Origin: Candidatus Azobacteroides sp.
Lineage (GTDB): Bacteria > Bacteroidota > Bacteroidia > Bacteroidales > Azobacteroidaceae
Direction of reading: 5' to 3'
Assembly: GCA_009783445.1 (NCBI GenBank)
Contig: WRFY01000123.1
Location: 1 to 63,023, forward strand
DNA: 63,023 bases
Shown here: piece after piece, positions 1 to 8,718 of the stretch
Numbering within the stretch: position 1 is the first letter of the stretch
How the letters are laid out: each line of letters starts with the position of its first letter
Position numbers and translations under genes: made by a program
The notes under the pieces: generated by a model
What the model saw: only the letters and a program-made list of their open reading frames with translations
The model's database searches: none
What the model was told of the DNA's origin: nothing

Positions 1-41
1 CGAAAACTCTTTTCGTTGTTTTGATATTCGCTATATTTCAT
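1..41 (-). CDS. Start of an unknown protein, cut by the window edge
   Basis: Reading leftward from 41, an ATG opens a frame with no stop before the window edge (MKYSEYQNNEKSF). A Bacteroides-type -7 element (TACCTTTG on the minus strand) lies at 46-53, only 5 nt upstream of the ATG, so the transcript would be leaderless or nearly so. Thirteen codons are too few to recognise a family. The promoter is the main reason for believing this start. Confidence 0.35.
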   Translation of the reverse strand, partial: MKYSEYQNNEKSF

Positions 42-282
42 GCTACAAAGGTACGCACGCGCACGTAATATAAAAAATTTATTTTACATTAACTCTAATG
101 AAAATAATATCTCTTTTTATATTCCCTTTATTTTTCAAGCTATAAAATTAAGGAACAAACTCAAGAATTCATCATGCAAAGCGCAGCATATTAATGAATT
201 AAAATCCATTTGGTGATTATTTTGCATAGTCTCAAAAAATCACCGATTCAGCCATTCTGACATCTGTATTTTGCTTTTCGCT

Positions 283-324
283 AAAAACAAAAAACTCCCG
301 AAAATCAGTGACTTTCGGGAGTTT
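283..324 (-). terminator. Rho-independent terminator of tRNA-Phe
   Basis: A perfect 12-bp stem (292-303 with 313-324, 9-nt loop) lies just past the tRNA 3' end. Read on the minus strand, the second arm runs into a T-rich tract (TTTTTTGTTTTT). This is a textbook intrinsic terminator for the tRNA transcript. Confidence 0.85.
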
Positions 325-341
325 ACTTCTTTCTGCTTTCG

Positions 342-414
<73 letters not shown>

Positions 415-430
415 TCCTTTTTTGCGGTTG

Positions 431-462
431 CAAAGATAGTCTTCTTTTTTGAATTGTCCAAA
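431..462 (-). promoter_or_regulatory. Promoter of tRNA-Phe
   Basis: On the minus strand a TTTG -33 box (59-62 of the 400s) is followed after 20 nt by TATCTTTG (431-438), matching the Bacteroides sigma consensus TAnnTTTG. The tRNA 5' end at 414 lies 17 nt beyond, a fitting start distance. Confidence 0.8.
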
Positions 463-524
463 TTATTTGGAGATTTCCCGCACTTTAGAAAGAAAATGTT
501 TTTAAATGACTATTACATTTGCTG

Positions 525-2711
525 TTAATACTTTCCTTGCCGATCCGGTTTGGAGCCGTGGCGTCCTCCTCCCTGCTGTTCTTGACGTTCCTGATTTTCG
601 GGACGCGGAAATAATACCTTGCGCGACAATTTGAATTTACCCGTTTTAGAGTCGATTTCTGTCAATTTCACTTCCACCGAATCTCCTTCTTTCAAGCCGG
701 ATTCTTCTACTGTATCGAGGCGTTTCCAGTCGATTTCCGAAATGTGAAGCAATCCGTCTTTCCCCGGAAGAAATTCAACAAAAGCGCCATAAGGCATAAT
801 GGAACGAATTTTTCCCTGATATATTTCTCCTATTTCAGGTACAGCAACGATTCCTTTGATCCTGTTTCTGGCCATGTCGATGGAGTCTTTATTGGCTGCC
901 GCTATTTCTACACGGCCAATTCCATCTATTTCTTCAATAGTGATGGTGGTACCTGTTTCTTCTTGCAGTCCTTGAATGATTTTTCCGCCCGGACCAATAA
1001 CAGCGCCTATGAATTCTTTCGGAATGATGATTACTTCAATGCGCGGTGCATGCGGTTTCAAATCTTCACGAGGTTCGGAAAGCGTTTCCAATAATTTTCC
1101 CAATATATATTCGCGACCCTGTTTTGCTTGAGCCAGCGCATTTTCGAGAATTTCATACGATAGTCCCTCTACCTTGATGTCCATTTGCGTAGCCGTGATT
1201 CCTTTCGTCGTTCCTGCCACCTTAAAATCCATATCTCCCAAATGGTCTTCGTCGCCCAGTATATCTGAAAGTACGGCATATTTTTTGCCTTGATTTTCTG
1301 ATATGAGACCCATTGCGATGCCGGAAACAGGCCTTTTGATTTGTACTCCTGCATCCATCAGTGCGAGCGTTCCGGCGCAAACCGTTGCCATTGACGACGA
1401 ACCGTTGGATTCCAGAATGTCGGATACAATGCGGATAACGTATGGGTAAGTGGGGGCAATCATCGGCTTTAAGGCTCGATGAGCAAGATTTCCGTGGCCC
1501 ACTTCTCGGCGCCCTACTCCTCGTTGCGGTTTTGCTTCACCGGTAGCGAAGGGAGGAAAATTATAATGGAGCAAAAAACGTGCTTTTTCATTGTTTAGCA
1601 CATCGTCGATAATTTTTTCATCCAATTTAGTACCTAAGGTGACTGTTGCAAGCGCCTGGGTTTCACCTCGCGTGAAAATCGCGGCTCCGTGAGGCCCAGG
1701 TAAACAGTCGACTTCCGACCAGATAGGGCGGATATCGGTGGTTTTGCGGCCATCCAAACGAATGCCTTCATCTAAAATACACCGGCGCATGGCTTCTTTT
1801 TCTACGGCATGGTAATAACGGTCAATGAGAACTTCCTTTTCTTCCAGTTCTTCCTTCGTATATTGGGTCTTGTATTCATCCACGATGGCTTGAAATGCAT
1901 CCGAACGTTCCTGTTTTCCTTGTCCCGATCGGGCGAGAGCATATACCTTATCATACAGTTTCGCTTTGACGTCTTCCTGCAAAGCTTCGTCGTTTATTTC
2001 ATGAGAATATTCGCGTTTGACGGTCGTTCCCACTGCTTCCGCCAATTCGAGTTGAACCTTGCACTGAACCTTAATGGCTTCATGGGCAAACTTGATGGCT
2101 TCCAGCAAATCGGCTTCCGATACTTCGTTCATTTCTCCTTCCACCATCATAATATTGTCGATAGTGGCCCCTACCATAATATCCATATCAGCTTCTTCCA
2201 ACTGAGTCATCGTCGGATTAATCATGAATTGGCCGTTGATTCTAGCCACTCTGACTTCCGAAATCGGCCCATTGAAAGGAATGGTGGAAACAGCTAAGGC
2301 AGCAGAAGCTGCCAAACCGGCTAAAGCATCTGGCAAATCTTCTCCATCAGTAGAATAAAGAACGATATTTACAAAGACCTCTGCATGGTAATCATCTGGA
2401 AACAAGGGGCGCAAAGCACGGTCGATCAAACGGTCGGTCAATATCTCATAATCGGAAGCTCGACCTTCTCTTTTGGTGAATCCGCCCGGAAATCGTCCGA
2501 AAGCTGAATATTTCTCCTTGTATTCAACTTGCAGGGGCATAAAATCTACGCCCGGTTCTGCGTCTTTGGCCGCACAAACTGCTGCCAACATCATCGTGTT
2601 ATTTAATCTCAACACTACCGAACCATCAGTCTGTTTGGCCAATTTTCCGGTTTCGAGGGTAATAATCCTTCCATCACCCAAATCAATCGTCTTTACAATA
2701 GGATTAATCAT
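525..2711 (-). CDS. pnp: Polyribonucleotide nucleotidyltransferase (PNPase)
   Basis: PNPase degrades RNA 3' to 5' by phosphorolysis in the cytoplasm, as a homotrimer. The 728-aa product has the full family layout: a first RNase PH core (about residues 15-145), the helical linker, a second RNase PH core (about 320-460), a KH domain (about 555-615, with GxxG seen as IGPGGKI) and an S1 domain (about 620-690, GxFVEF and GLLHISEI). The usual length is about 700-730 aa. The tail is glutamine- and glycine-rich with basic residues, which is common in this phylum and may help bind RNA. A -7 box at 2755-2762 lies upstream of the ATG, and the divergent neighbour is a lipoprotein gene. Confidence 0.97.
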   Translation of the reverse strand: MINPIVKTIDLGDGRIITLETGKLAKQTDGSVVLRLNNTMMLAAVCAAKDAEPGVDFMPLQVEYKEKYSAFGRFPGGFTKREGRASDYEILTDRLIDRALRPLFPDDYHAEVFVNIVLYSTDGEDLPDALAGLAASAALAVSTIPFNGPISEVRVARINGQFMINPTMTQLEEADMDIMVGATIDNIMMVEGEMNEVSEADLLEAIKFAHEAIKVQCKVQLELAEAVGTTVKREYSHEINDEALQEDVKAKLYDKVYALARSGQGKQERSDAFQAIVDEYKTQYTKEELEEKEVLIDRYYHAVEKEAMRRCILDEGIRLDGRKTTDIRPIWSEVDCLPGPHGAAIFTRGETQALATVTLGTKLDEKIIDDVLNNEKARFLLHYNFPPFATGEAKPQRGVGRREVGHGNLAHRALKPMIAPTYPYVIRIVSDILESNGSSSMATVCAGTLALMDAGVQIKRPVSGIAMGLISENQGKKYAVLSDILGDEDHLGDMDFKVAGTTKGITATQMDIKVEGLSYEILENALAQAKQGREYILGKLLETLSEPREDLKPHAPRIEVIIIPKEFIGAVIGPGGKIIQGLQEETGTTITIEEIDGIGRVEIAAANKDSIDMARNRIKGIVAVPEIGEIYQGKIRSIMPYGAFVEFLPGKDGLLHISEIDWKRLDTVEESGLKEGDSVEVKLTEIDSKTGKFKLSRKVLFPRPENQERQEQQGGGRHGSKPDRQGKY

Positions 2712-2754
2712 AAAAATCTCTCTCTAATTTTTTTCTCTAAAATTTAAAATTGAG

Positions 2755-2762
2755 CAAAGGTA
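2755..2762 (-). promoter_or_regulatory. -7 element for pnp
   Basis: TACCTTTG on the minus strand matches TAnnTTTG and lies about 45 nt before the pnp ATG. I see no clear -33 box at the expected spacing. Confidence 0.55.
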
Positions 2763-2784
2763 GTGAAATTTAAGCAGAATCACT

Positions 2785-2792
2785 TATCTTTG
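2785..2792 (+). promoter_or_regulatory. -7 element for the lipoprotein gene at 2816
   Basis: TATCTTTG matches TAnnTTTG, 23 nt before the ATG. It is arranged back-to-back with the pnp element, so the intergenic gap drives both genes. Confidence 0.55.
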
Positions 2793-2815
2793 TAGACAAT
2801 TTACAGTACATAATT

Positions 2816-3979
2816 ATGAAAAGGACTTTTAGACCGCTTGTTTTACTTTTTGTCCTTCTTTCTCTGGCGCTTTTTTCATGTAAAGACAGAAAACAGCATT
2901 TTACTATTCGGGGGGATATTCTGGGAGGAACAGCGAAAACGCTTTATTTTGAAAATGTGGGAATTTCGAGTATATCCATTTTGGATTCTGTCAGGTTGAC
3001 AAAGTCGAATTCATTTTTATTCCGACACCCTCGTCCCCAATCACCCGATTTTTACCGCCTACGTTTGGGAAATCAGATCATCAATCTGGCTATCGACAGT
3101 ACAGAGACGATTATAGTTGTTGCCGATGAAGCTCATTTTGCCCAAGAATATGTGTTGGAAGGAGATTGCGCAGAATCGTTGAAAATCAAAGATTTGACCC
3201 TTTTGCAATTCCAAACCAGCAACGCATACAATGCTTTGCAAAAACAGTTGGAGGAAGGAAGTATATCGGCTGACCAGTTTACAGAGGAGGCCAATGCGAT
3301 TATCAACCGCTACAAATCGGTCGCAAGAGAATACATCTTGGCTAATTTTGCATCTCCCTCAGCTTACTTTGCCTTGTTTCAGCAAGTCAATCATATGTTG
3401 ATTTTCGATCTCTACAATAAGGACGACAATAAATTATTCGGCGCCATTGCCAATCTCTGGAGTCAGACTTATCCCGAATCGCCCCGTACCCTTCAATTGA
3501 AAGTCTTATATACCAATTCAAGGACGACGTTGCGAAACGAACAGCCTATTGAAGTGAATGAAAGCGACGCCAAAGATTATTTCGATATTTCTCTCCTGTC
3601 GGTGAGTGGAAAAGAAGTGCGCTTATCGGAAGTTGGAACAGACAAAGTGGTTTTAATCGATTTCATTACTTATTCCGTTCCTACGGCTCCAGCTCATAAT
3701 CTATTGTTATCCAGTACGTATAATAAATACAGAACCGAAAATTTCGAAATTTATCAGGTATCGCTGGACATTGACGATCATTTGTGGAAAAATGCGGCAG
3801 TCAACCTGCCATGGATTTGTGTAAGGGATCCACAATCTATTTATTCGCCCACTGCACGAAAATATAATGTGGTAGATTTGCCGGTGGCATTTATTCGCAA
3901 TAAAAGCGGCGAGATCGTATTGCGTATTGACGATTTTAGTACTTTAGATGAAATTATTGCAAAACAGATAAAAATGTAA
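2816..3979 (+). CDS. Thioredoxin-like lipoprotein with DUF4369-type N-terminal region
   Basis: The 387-aa product starts with a lipoprotein signal (hydrophobic stretch, then LALFSC with C22), so it should be anchored in a membrane facing the periplasm. Residues about 28-120 resemble the DUF4369 beta domain found in Bacteroidota disulfide-type lipoproteins. The C-terminal third has the thioredoxin fold pattern (VVLIDFITYSVPTAP, later DLPVAFIRNKSGEIV). The CxxC active site is missing: the expected place reads TYSVPTAP. It is therefore probably not a thiol oxidoreductase, and a binding or structural role is possible. A short hairpin (3996-4009) followed by a T run may end the transcript. Confidence 0.72.
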   Translation: MKRTFRPLVLLFVLLSLALFSCKDRKQHFTIRGDILGGTAKTLYFENVGISSISILDSVRLTKSNSFLFRHPRPQSPDFYRLRLGNQIINLAIDSTETIIVVADEAHFAQEYVLEGDCAESLKIKDLTLLQFQTSNAYNALQKQLEEGSISADQFTEEANAIINRYKSVAREYILANFASPSAYFALFQQVNHMLIFDLYNKDDNKLFGAIANLWSQTYPESPRTLQLKVLYTNSRTTLRNEQPIEVNESDAKDYFDISLLSVSGKEVRLSEVGTDKVVLIDFITYSVPTAPAHNLLLSSTYNKYRTENFEIYQVSLDIDDHLWKNAAVNLPWICVRDPQSIYSPTARKYNVVDLPVAFIRNKSGEIVLRIDDFSTLDEIIAKQIKM

Positions 3980-4018
3980 AGAAAATCACTCTTTTGTGTT
4001 GTAAAACACCTTTTTGGG

Positions 4019-4050
4019 TTTGTTTTTTTTTCAAAAAGTGTTTAACTTTG
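4019..4050 (+). promoter_or_regulatory. Promoter of greA (and of its short leader RNA)
   Basis: TTTG (4019-4022), a 20-nt spacer and TAACTTTG (4043-4050) fit the Bacteroides consensus very well. The start point should be near 4057, leaving a leader of about 100 nt before the greA ATG. Confidence 0.8.
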
Positions 4051-4075
4051 TCCACAGTTAAACTTTAAAAAACAG

Positions 4076-4108
4076 GAGTTCCGATCTTTTTGATCGGAAT
4101 TCTTTTTT
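4076..4108 (+). terminator. Intrinsic terminator inside the greA leader
   Basis: An 11-bp stem (4076-4086 with 4092-4102, one G-U pair, 5-nt loop) is followed at once by TTTTTT. It lies between the greA promoter and the greA ATG, so it would end most transcripts after about 50 nt unless read through. It cannot serve the upstream lipoprotein gene alone, because the promoter lies between the two. Confidence 0.8.
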
Positions 4109-4157
4109 GTTTTTTACGTTTTTCACAAAAAGAAAATTTATCAAGGAAAAAAGTATT

Positions 4158-4628
4158 ATGGCAGTAAGTTACATGACAAGAGAAGGATTCAATAAATTAC
4201 GGGAAGAAGTAAATTATTTGGAATCTGAAAAACGCCCTGCTATATCCAAGCAAATAGCAGAAGCGCGCGATAAGGGCGACCTATCCGAAAATGCGGAATA
4301 TGATGCGGCCAAAGAGGCTCAGGGTATATTAGAAGCTAAAATAGCTCAATTGAAATCGTTGATCTCCAATGCACGGTTGATCGACGAAAGCCAGATTTCT
4401 ACCGACAGCGTTCAGATTATGAATAAGGTAACAATCCGGAATGTCAAAAACAATCAGCAAATGGTTTATACTTTGGTTTCCGAAAGCGAAGCAGATTTGA
4501 AAGTCGGGAAAATTTCAATCAATACGCCTATCGGAAAGGGATTAATGGGGAAAAAAGTGGGCGATATCGTCGCTATCACGGTTCCTTCAGGAGTACTTTC
4601 ATTCGAAATAATGAATATTTCATTATGA
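4158..4628 (+). CDS. greA: Transcription elongation factor GreA
   Basis: GreA rescues backtracked RNA polymerase by stimulating cleavage of the nascent RNA. The 156-aa product has the N-terminal coiled coil with the acidic tip GDLSENAEYDAAKE, which coordinates the catalytic Mg2+, and the C-terminal FKBP-like domain (VGDIVAITVPSGV). I chose the ATG at 4158 (MAVSYMTREGF) because an in-frame ATG at 4107 lies on the T run of the leader terminator and would add a non-conserved stretch. The stop overlaps the next ATG (ATGA), so greA is translationally coupled to the HIT gene. Confidence 0.95.
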   Translation: MAVSYMTREGFNKLREEVNYLESEKRPAISKQIAEARDKGDLSENAEYDAAKEAQGILEAKIAQLKSLISNARLIDESQISTDSVQIMNKVTIRNVKNNQQMVYTLVSESEADLKVGKISINTPIGKGLMGKKVGDIVAITVPSGVLSFEIMNISL

Positions 4629-5017
4629 GTATTTTTAGTAAAATTATAGCAGGCGAAATTCCTTCTTATAAGGTAGGAGAGAGCGAACGGTTCTATGCTT
4701 TTTTGGATATTCATCCGATAGCCGAAGGGCATGTATTAGTCGTTCCCAAAAAGGAAATAGATTATATTTTTGATTTAGACGACGATACTTTATCCGGCAT
4801 GATTATTTTTGCCAAGAAAATTGCTAAAGCTATAAAAAAAACGGTCGATTGCAAAAGAATTGCTCTCACGGTAATTGGCTTGGACGTGCCTCATGCACAC
4901 ATTCATTTAATACCTATCACGAAGGAATCCGACATGAATTTCAACGGTACGAGAAAAGAATTCTCTCCCGAAGAAATGGAGAAAATCGCCCATGACATAG
5001 CAGGGCATTTGGAATAA
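4625..5017 (+). CDS. HIT family nucleotide-binding protein
   Basis: The 130-aa protein carries the histidine triad HAHIHLIP near residue 95-102, the nucleotidyl-binding site of HIT hydrolases and transferases. The N-terminus (SIFSKIIAGEIPSYKV, then FLDIHPIAEGHVLVVPK) is typical of the HinT branch, which hydrolyses purine nucleoside phosphoramidates or AP4A-like compounds. Its ATG overlaps the greA stop by 4 nt. The physiological substrate cannot be read from the sequence. Confidence 0.92.
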   Translation: MSIFSKIIAGEIPSYKVGESERFYAFLDIHPIAEGHVLVVPKKEIDYIFDLDDDTLSGMIIFAKKIAKAIKKTVDCKRIALTVIGLDVPHAHIHLIPITKESDMNFNGTRKEFSPEEMEKIAHDIAGHLE

Positions 5018-5039
5018 ATCCCACAAACTGTACGTTCCG

Positions 5040-5969
5040 TTACTTGTGTAAGACCAGGGATTGAGCAAATTCGCGGGATATATAATTATCCATCGACAAG
5101 CACACTTCCGAGGCGAACGCTTTGGCAGGTTCGATCAGTTGATCCCATTGATTTTCGGACAAAGAGTTCAAATCGTCGCGGAAGAAGTTGTTTTGGATCA
5201 GAGCATAGGCAAATCCTGCATTGAAATTATCTCCAGAGCCGATCGTACTTACGGGAATCAAGGCCTCTACGGCATATTCCTTTTCAAAGAAAGGCGTTTT
5301 TAAGAGGATGGGTTTTTTCCCGCGGGTAACAATCAGGGGTTTGGATTCTACCGAAAAATACGTATTATAAATGTCAGCAATACTGAGTCCGGGAAATAAC
5401 ACGGCTAAATCTTCCTCTGAACAACGAACGACCGTCGACAACTGAAAATTTTCCAGAAAAGAATCCATCAATGCCAAACGTTCTTTTTCATGGGCTTTTC
5501 GAAAATTGATGTCGTAATATACAATGGCTCTTTGCTCTTTGACATACTGCAGGAAACGCTTCACTTTCTCCCTTAACACTGGATTTACGGCAAAATACGA
5601 ACCGAAAATCACCAGATCGTTTTCGCAGAGAGGAGGAAAAGCAATGTTCAGCCTTTTCTCAGGGAAATCGGTATAAAAGACGTATTCCGCCTGCTGTTTA
5701 TCATCCAGAAAGGCCAATGAAACAGGCGATTTCCCTTCTTCTAAGAGATCGGAATAAGCAGTCGAAAGATTATTTTCTTCCATAAACGACCGGATTAAAT
5801 CGCCTACTTTATCTTGTCCCAATTCGCTGATAAACAAGACAGGAAGGCCGCAACGTCCCAACGATACCATACAGTTGAAGGTAGAACCTCCCGGAACAGC
5901 TCTTTGCGGTTGATTGTTCCGGAAAATAATATCCAAAATGGTTTCCCCTATGCCAATAATTTTTCTCAT
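5040..5969 (-). CDS. PfkB-family carbohydrate kinase (fructokinase-like)
   Basis: The 309-aa product belongs to the ribokinase/PfkB fold. It has GGSTFN near the start for sugar binding and the C-terminal signature TIGSGDNFNAGFAYAL, with the catalytic Asp in GSGDNF. Fructose is a likely substrate by family resemblance, but other sugars are possible. The reading frame is open back to 6074. I chose the ATG at 5969 (MRKIIGIGETILDI) because homologues start with this strand and because the promoter at 6016-6045 lies downstream of the longer start. It is transcribed alone, convergent with the HIT gene. Confidence 0.85.
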   Translation of the reverse strand: MRKIIGIGETILDIIFRNNQPQRAVPGGSTFNCMVSLGRCGLPVLFISELGQDKVGDLIRSFMEENNLSTAYSDLLEEGKSPVSLAFLDDKQQAEYVFYTDFPEKRLNIAFPPLCENDLVIFGSYFAVNPVLREKVKRFLQYVKEQRAIVYYDINFRKAHEKERLALMDSFLENFQLSTVVRCSEEDLAVLFPGLSIADIYNTYFSVESKPLIVTRGKKPILLKTPFFEKEYAVEALIPVSTIGSGDNFNAGFAYALIQNNFFRDDLNSLSENQWDQLIEPAKAFASEVCLSMDNYISREFAQSLVLHK

Positions 5970-6015
5970 GACAATTAAAAAAATAACTATATAATGGTTA
6001 AAATGAAAGCGGGAA

Positions 6016-6045
6016 CAAAGGTAATGGTTTTTTGGGAGAAACAAG
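6016..6045 (-). promoter_or_regulatory. Promoter of the PfkB-family kinase
   Basis: On the minus strand TTG (6043-6045), a 19-nt spacer and TACCTTTG (6016-6023) match the consensus. The start point near 6009 places the promoter inside the longer open frame and so decides the start at 5969. Confidence 0.75.
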
Positions 6046-6374
6046 AGCGAAATATTCCAAGGCCTTTCCGGCATTCCTATAGCAAATGAGCGCTGATTGT
6101 CAATAGATTAAGGAAATTCGTTAGGTACGGTCTGTCTTAAAGCAAGAATTTTTGAGTTACTTGAGGCAAAGTATAAACTTTTTTCGCAAATTAACAGTTT
6201 TTATATTCGTATTTTTAGTTTTTTATAATAAAAAGTAGAATTCAAATAATATAAAAATATATCTTTGACGAGGATTTAATACTTCCTCGTAAAAAAAGGA
6301 AAAATTGGATTGTTAACTTTTTGTAAAAACATATCTCATTTATTTCTTTTTTATGTGATATGTTATAAATTCCT
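6046..6374. other. Gene-free, AT-rich stretch before exbB
   Basis: No coding frame, RNA gene or strong hairpin is visible here. The sequence is very AT-rich between the divergent kinase and exbB promoters and may contain upstream control sites for exbB that I cannot define. Confidence 0.5.
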
Positions 6375-6382
6375 TATATTTG
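6375..6382 (+). promoter_or_regulatory. -7 element for the exbB operon
   Basis: TATATTTG matches TAnnTTTG, 82 nt before the exbB ATG. No -33 box is clear at the right distance. Confidence 0.5.
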
Positions 6383-6463
6383 CAAATCATTAAGTACAAG
6401 AGAATGAGAATTTGGAATTAATATTTAAAATTTTATCTAACTTTAAAAGAACACAAAATTTTT

Positions 6464-7273
6464 ATGGAAACAAAAAAAACAAAAAGAGAGGGTAAAAAAT
6501 CTCGCGGTGTTTCAGCATTCGTTGTTATTATTATTGCGTTAATTTTGGCTGAATCATTTTTCTATTTCGTTTTAGGAAATCCTTCCAACTTTGAAGGAAA
6601 CGATCCTGCCAATCATCCACACAATTTATTAGGGACTATGTTTAAAGGGGGATTCGTTGTACCGATCATCTTAACTTTGTTGTTAACAGTTATCATTCTA
6701 AGCGTGGAACGCTTTTTCGCCCTTTCTAAAGCAAAAGGAAAAGGAAATTTAATCAATTTCGTCTATGATGTAAAAAATGAATTGAGAAAAAACAATATTT
6801 CAGCTGCTGAATCGCTTTGCGGAAAGCAAAAAGGCTCTGTAGCGGCTATTGTTGACGCTGGATTAAAAAAATATAAGGAAATGGAGACGGTCAGCATTCC
6901 CAAAGAACAAAAGATTGAGGAAATCAAAGCTGAAATAGAAGAAGCTACGGCGCTTGAATTGCCGTCGATGCAACAAAATCTTCCGATCATTGCTACGATT
7001 TCTACGTTGGGTACGTTAATGGGGTTGTTTGGAACCGTATTGGGGATGATCAAATCATTCCAAGCGTTAGGTCAAGCCGGAGCGGTCGACTCGGTGGCTC
7101 TTTCTGTGGGTATTTCAGAAGCTCTTGTAAATACGGCAACAGGGATTGCAACGGGCGCATTGGCTATTATCAGCTATTCCTATTTCAGCGGTAAAATAGA
7201 TAACATGACTTATGCCATTGACGAAATGGGATTTGCGCTTACTCAAACTTATGCCGAAACACATAATTCATAA
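6464..7273 (+). CDS. exbB: MotA/TolQ/ExbB proton-channel family protein
   Basis: ExbB forms the pentameric inner-membrane proton channel that powers TonB. The 269-aa product has a basic N-terminus, an extra membrane segment (about residues 18-38), then the family's segments near residues 64-86, 172-195 and 217-240. The long cytoplasmic stretch between has the usual AALELPSMQQNLPIIATISTLG region. Helix 3 residues (GTLMGLFGTVLGM) are those lining the channel in ExbB. The extra N-terminal helix is common in Bacteroidota homologues. It heads a cluster with two exbD and two tonB genes. Confidence 0.93.
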   Translation: METKKTKREGKKSRGVSAFVVIIIALILAESFFYFVLGNPSNFEGNDPANHPHNLLGTMFKGGFVVPIILTLLLTVIILSVERFFALSKAKGKGNLINFVYDVKNELRKNNISAAESLCGKQKGSVAAIVDAGLKKYKEMETVSIPKEQKIEEIKAEIEEATALELPSMQQNLPIIATISTLGTLMGLFGTVLGMIKSFQALGQAGAVDSVALSVGISEALVNTATGIATGALAIISYSYFSGKIDNMTYAIDEMGFALTQTYAETHNS

Positions 7274-7283
7274 GTAAAGTTTT

Positions 7284-7940
7284 ATGGCAAAAGTAAAAGT
7301 AAAGAAGCAAAGTACATTCATCGACATGACAGCGATGAGTGACGTGACTGTTCTTTTGCTTACATTTTTTATGTTGACATCGACCTTTATCTCAAAAGAG
7401 CCAATACAGGTAACCACCCCCAGTTCGGTTTCCGAAATCAAAATCCCGGAAACAAACTTGATGACCATTCTGGTTGACGAACATGGGAAAATCTTTCTGA
7501 GTTTGGATTTTCAGCAAGAGCTGGTGATGAAAACATTGCAGGATGTAGGCGCAGACTACGGCTATACGTTTACTCCTAAACAATACGATAGTTTCAAAAA
7601 ATTGAAATCGTTTGGACTCCCCATTAATTCCATGGCGGCATTTCTCGATTTGCCTGTCGATAAACAAGATGCCTATCTGACGGATGTGGCCAACGCGAGA
7701 GTGGGAATTCCTACCGATTCGGTCGAAGTAAGAGACGGTTTAGGAGTTATTTCGAAGGATAATGAATTCAAACGGTGGGTAAGCCATGCTACATCCAACG
7801 ACGATGCTTTGCAAATAGCGATCAAAGCCGATAGGAAAACCAATTATCCGGTAGTTAAAAAAGTGATAGACGATTTGAGGGATATGCGGAAAAACCGTTA
7901 TCTCTTGATCACGAATTTGAAAACGGCTTCCAGTGAGTGA
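7284..7940 (+). CDS. exbD: ExbD/TolR family biopolymer transport protein, copy 1
   Basis: The 218-aa product has one N-terminal membrane helix that begins DMTAMSDVTVLLLTFFML. Asp20 corresponds to the essential protonatable Asp of ExbD. The rest is a periplasmic domain, larger than that of E. coli ExbD (141 aa), with inserted helical sequence around residues 90-150. It lies 10 nt after exbB and 32 nt before the second exbD. The two paralogues could form a mixed dimer in the ExbB pore, which is inference. Confidence 0.9.
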   Translation: MAKVKVKKQSTFIDMTAMSDVTVLLLTFFMLTSTFISKEPIQVTTPSSVSEIKIPETNLMTILVDEHGKIFLSLDFQQELVMKTLQDVGADYGYTFTPKQYDSFKKLKSFGLPINSMAAFLDLPVDKQDAYLTDVANARVGIPTDSVEVRDGLGVISKDNEFKRWVSHATSNDDALQIAIKADRKTNYPVVKKVIDDLRDMRKNRYLLITNLKTASSE

Positions 7941-7972
7941 AGTTAAGTCATTAACCTATAAAAAAGAAAAAA

Positions 7973-8686
7973 ATGGCTGAAATACAAACGAACGATCATA
8001 ATGAAGGTGGAAAAAATAAACAGAAGAAGCAGCAGCTGCGCGTAGACTTTACCCCGATGGTAGACATGAACATGTTGCTGATTACATTCTTTATGTTTTG
8101 TACTACGCTTTTGAAGCCGCAAACGATGAATATTAACATGCCTACTAAGGACAAGCCGGTAGTGGATAGTGGAAACGATGTCCGAGCATCTGGCGCTGTT
8201 ACGGTTATACTGGCGGGTAATGATGAAATCTACTATTACTTAGGGATGCCCGCAGAAGACGGTTCTTCGTATGAAGATGCGAGCTTTTTGGTACAATCCT
8301 CTTATGCTCCGGATGGTTTTAGACAGGTATTGCTGAAAAAGAATGCAGGAACGTATGAACAAATTCAGGATTTGAAAGTCCAATTGCAGCGGGGAGAAAT
8401 CAACGATTCGATATTCAGGAAAATGTCGGCGGATATACAAGACAAAGCAATGAAAGAATTGAAGATTGCTCCTACGGTGATGATCAAACCTACGGATTTG
8501 TCGACCTATAAAAACTTGGTGGATGTATTAGACGAGATGTTGATTTGCAACATTGGCGCTTATGCAGTAATTGATATGAGTGATGGCGACCGCTATCTGC
8601 TGTACAAGAAAACAGGAAACAATGCTTATCTTACTCCTCAACAATTGGCACAGGGTAGCTCGGGAGTCAAAGGGAAAAAGAAATAA
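7973..8686 (+). CDS. exbD: ExbD/TolR family biopolymer transport protein, copy 2
   Basis: This is a 237-aa protein with a basic, polar N-terminus of about 25 residues, then the membrane helix DFTPMVDMNMLLITFFMF with the conserved Asp31. The periplasmic part carries a large insert (about residues 90-160) before the ExbD-like end. Sequence similarity to copy 1 is low outside the helix, so this is an old duplication. It sits between the first exbD and the first tonB in one operon. Confidence 0.9.
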   Translation: MAEIQTNDHNEGGKNKQKKQQLRVDFTPMVDMNMLLITFFMFCTTLLKPQTMNINMPTKDKPVVDSGNDVRASGAVTVILAGNDEIYYYLGMPAEDGSSYEDASFLVQSSYAPDGFRQVLLKKNAGTYEQIQDLKVQLQRGEINDSIFRKMSADIQDKAMKELKIAPTVMIKPTDLSTYKNLVDVLDEMLICNIGAYAVIDMSDGDRYLLYKKTGNNAYLTPQQLAQGSSGVKGKKK

Positions 8687-8718
8687 TAATTGTCTCACAA
8701 ATTAATGCAAAAAGAATT

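Noticed and set aside
744-1094. Open frame on the plus strand within pnp
   Set aside because: It lies wholly antisense to the conserved PNPase sequence and has no family resemblance or promoter.
5970-6074. Longer N-terminus for the PfkB-family kinase
   Set aside because: A consensus promoter lies within it and the added residues do not fit the family.
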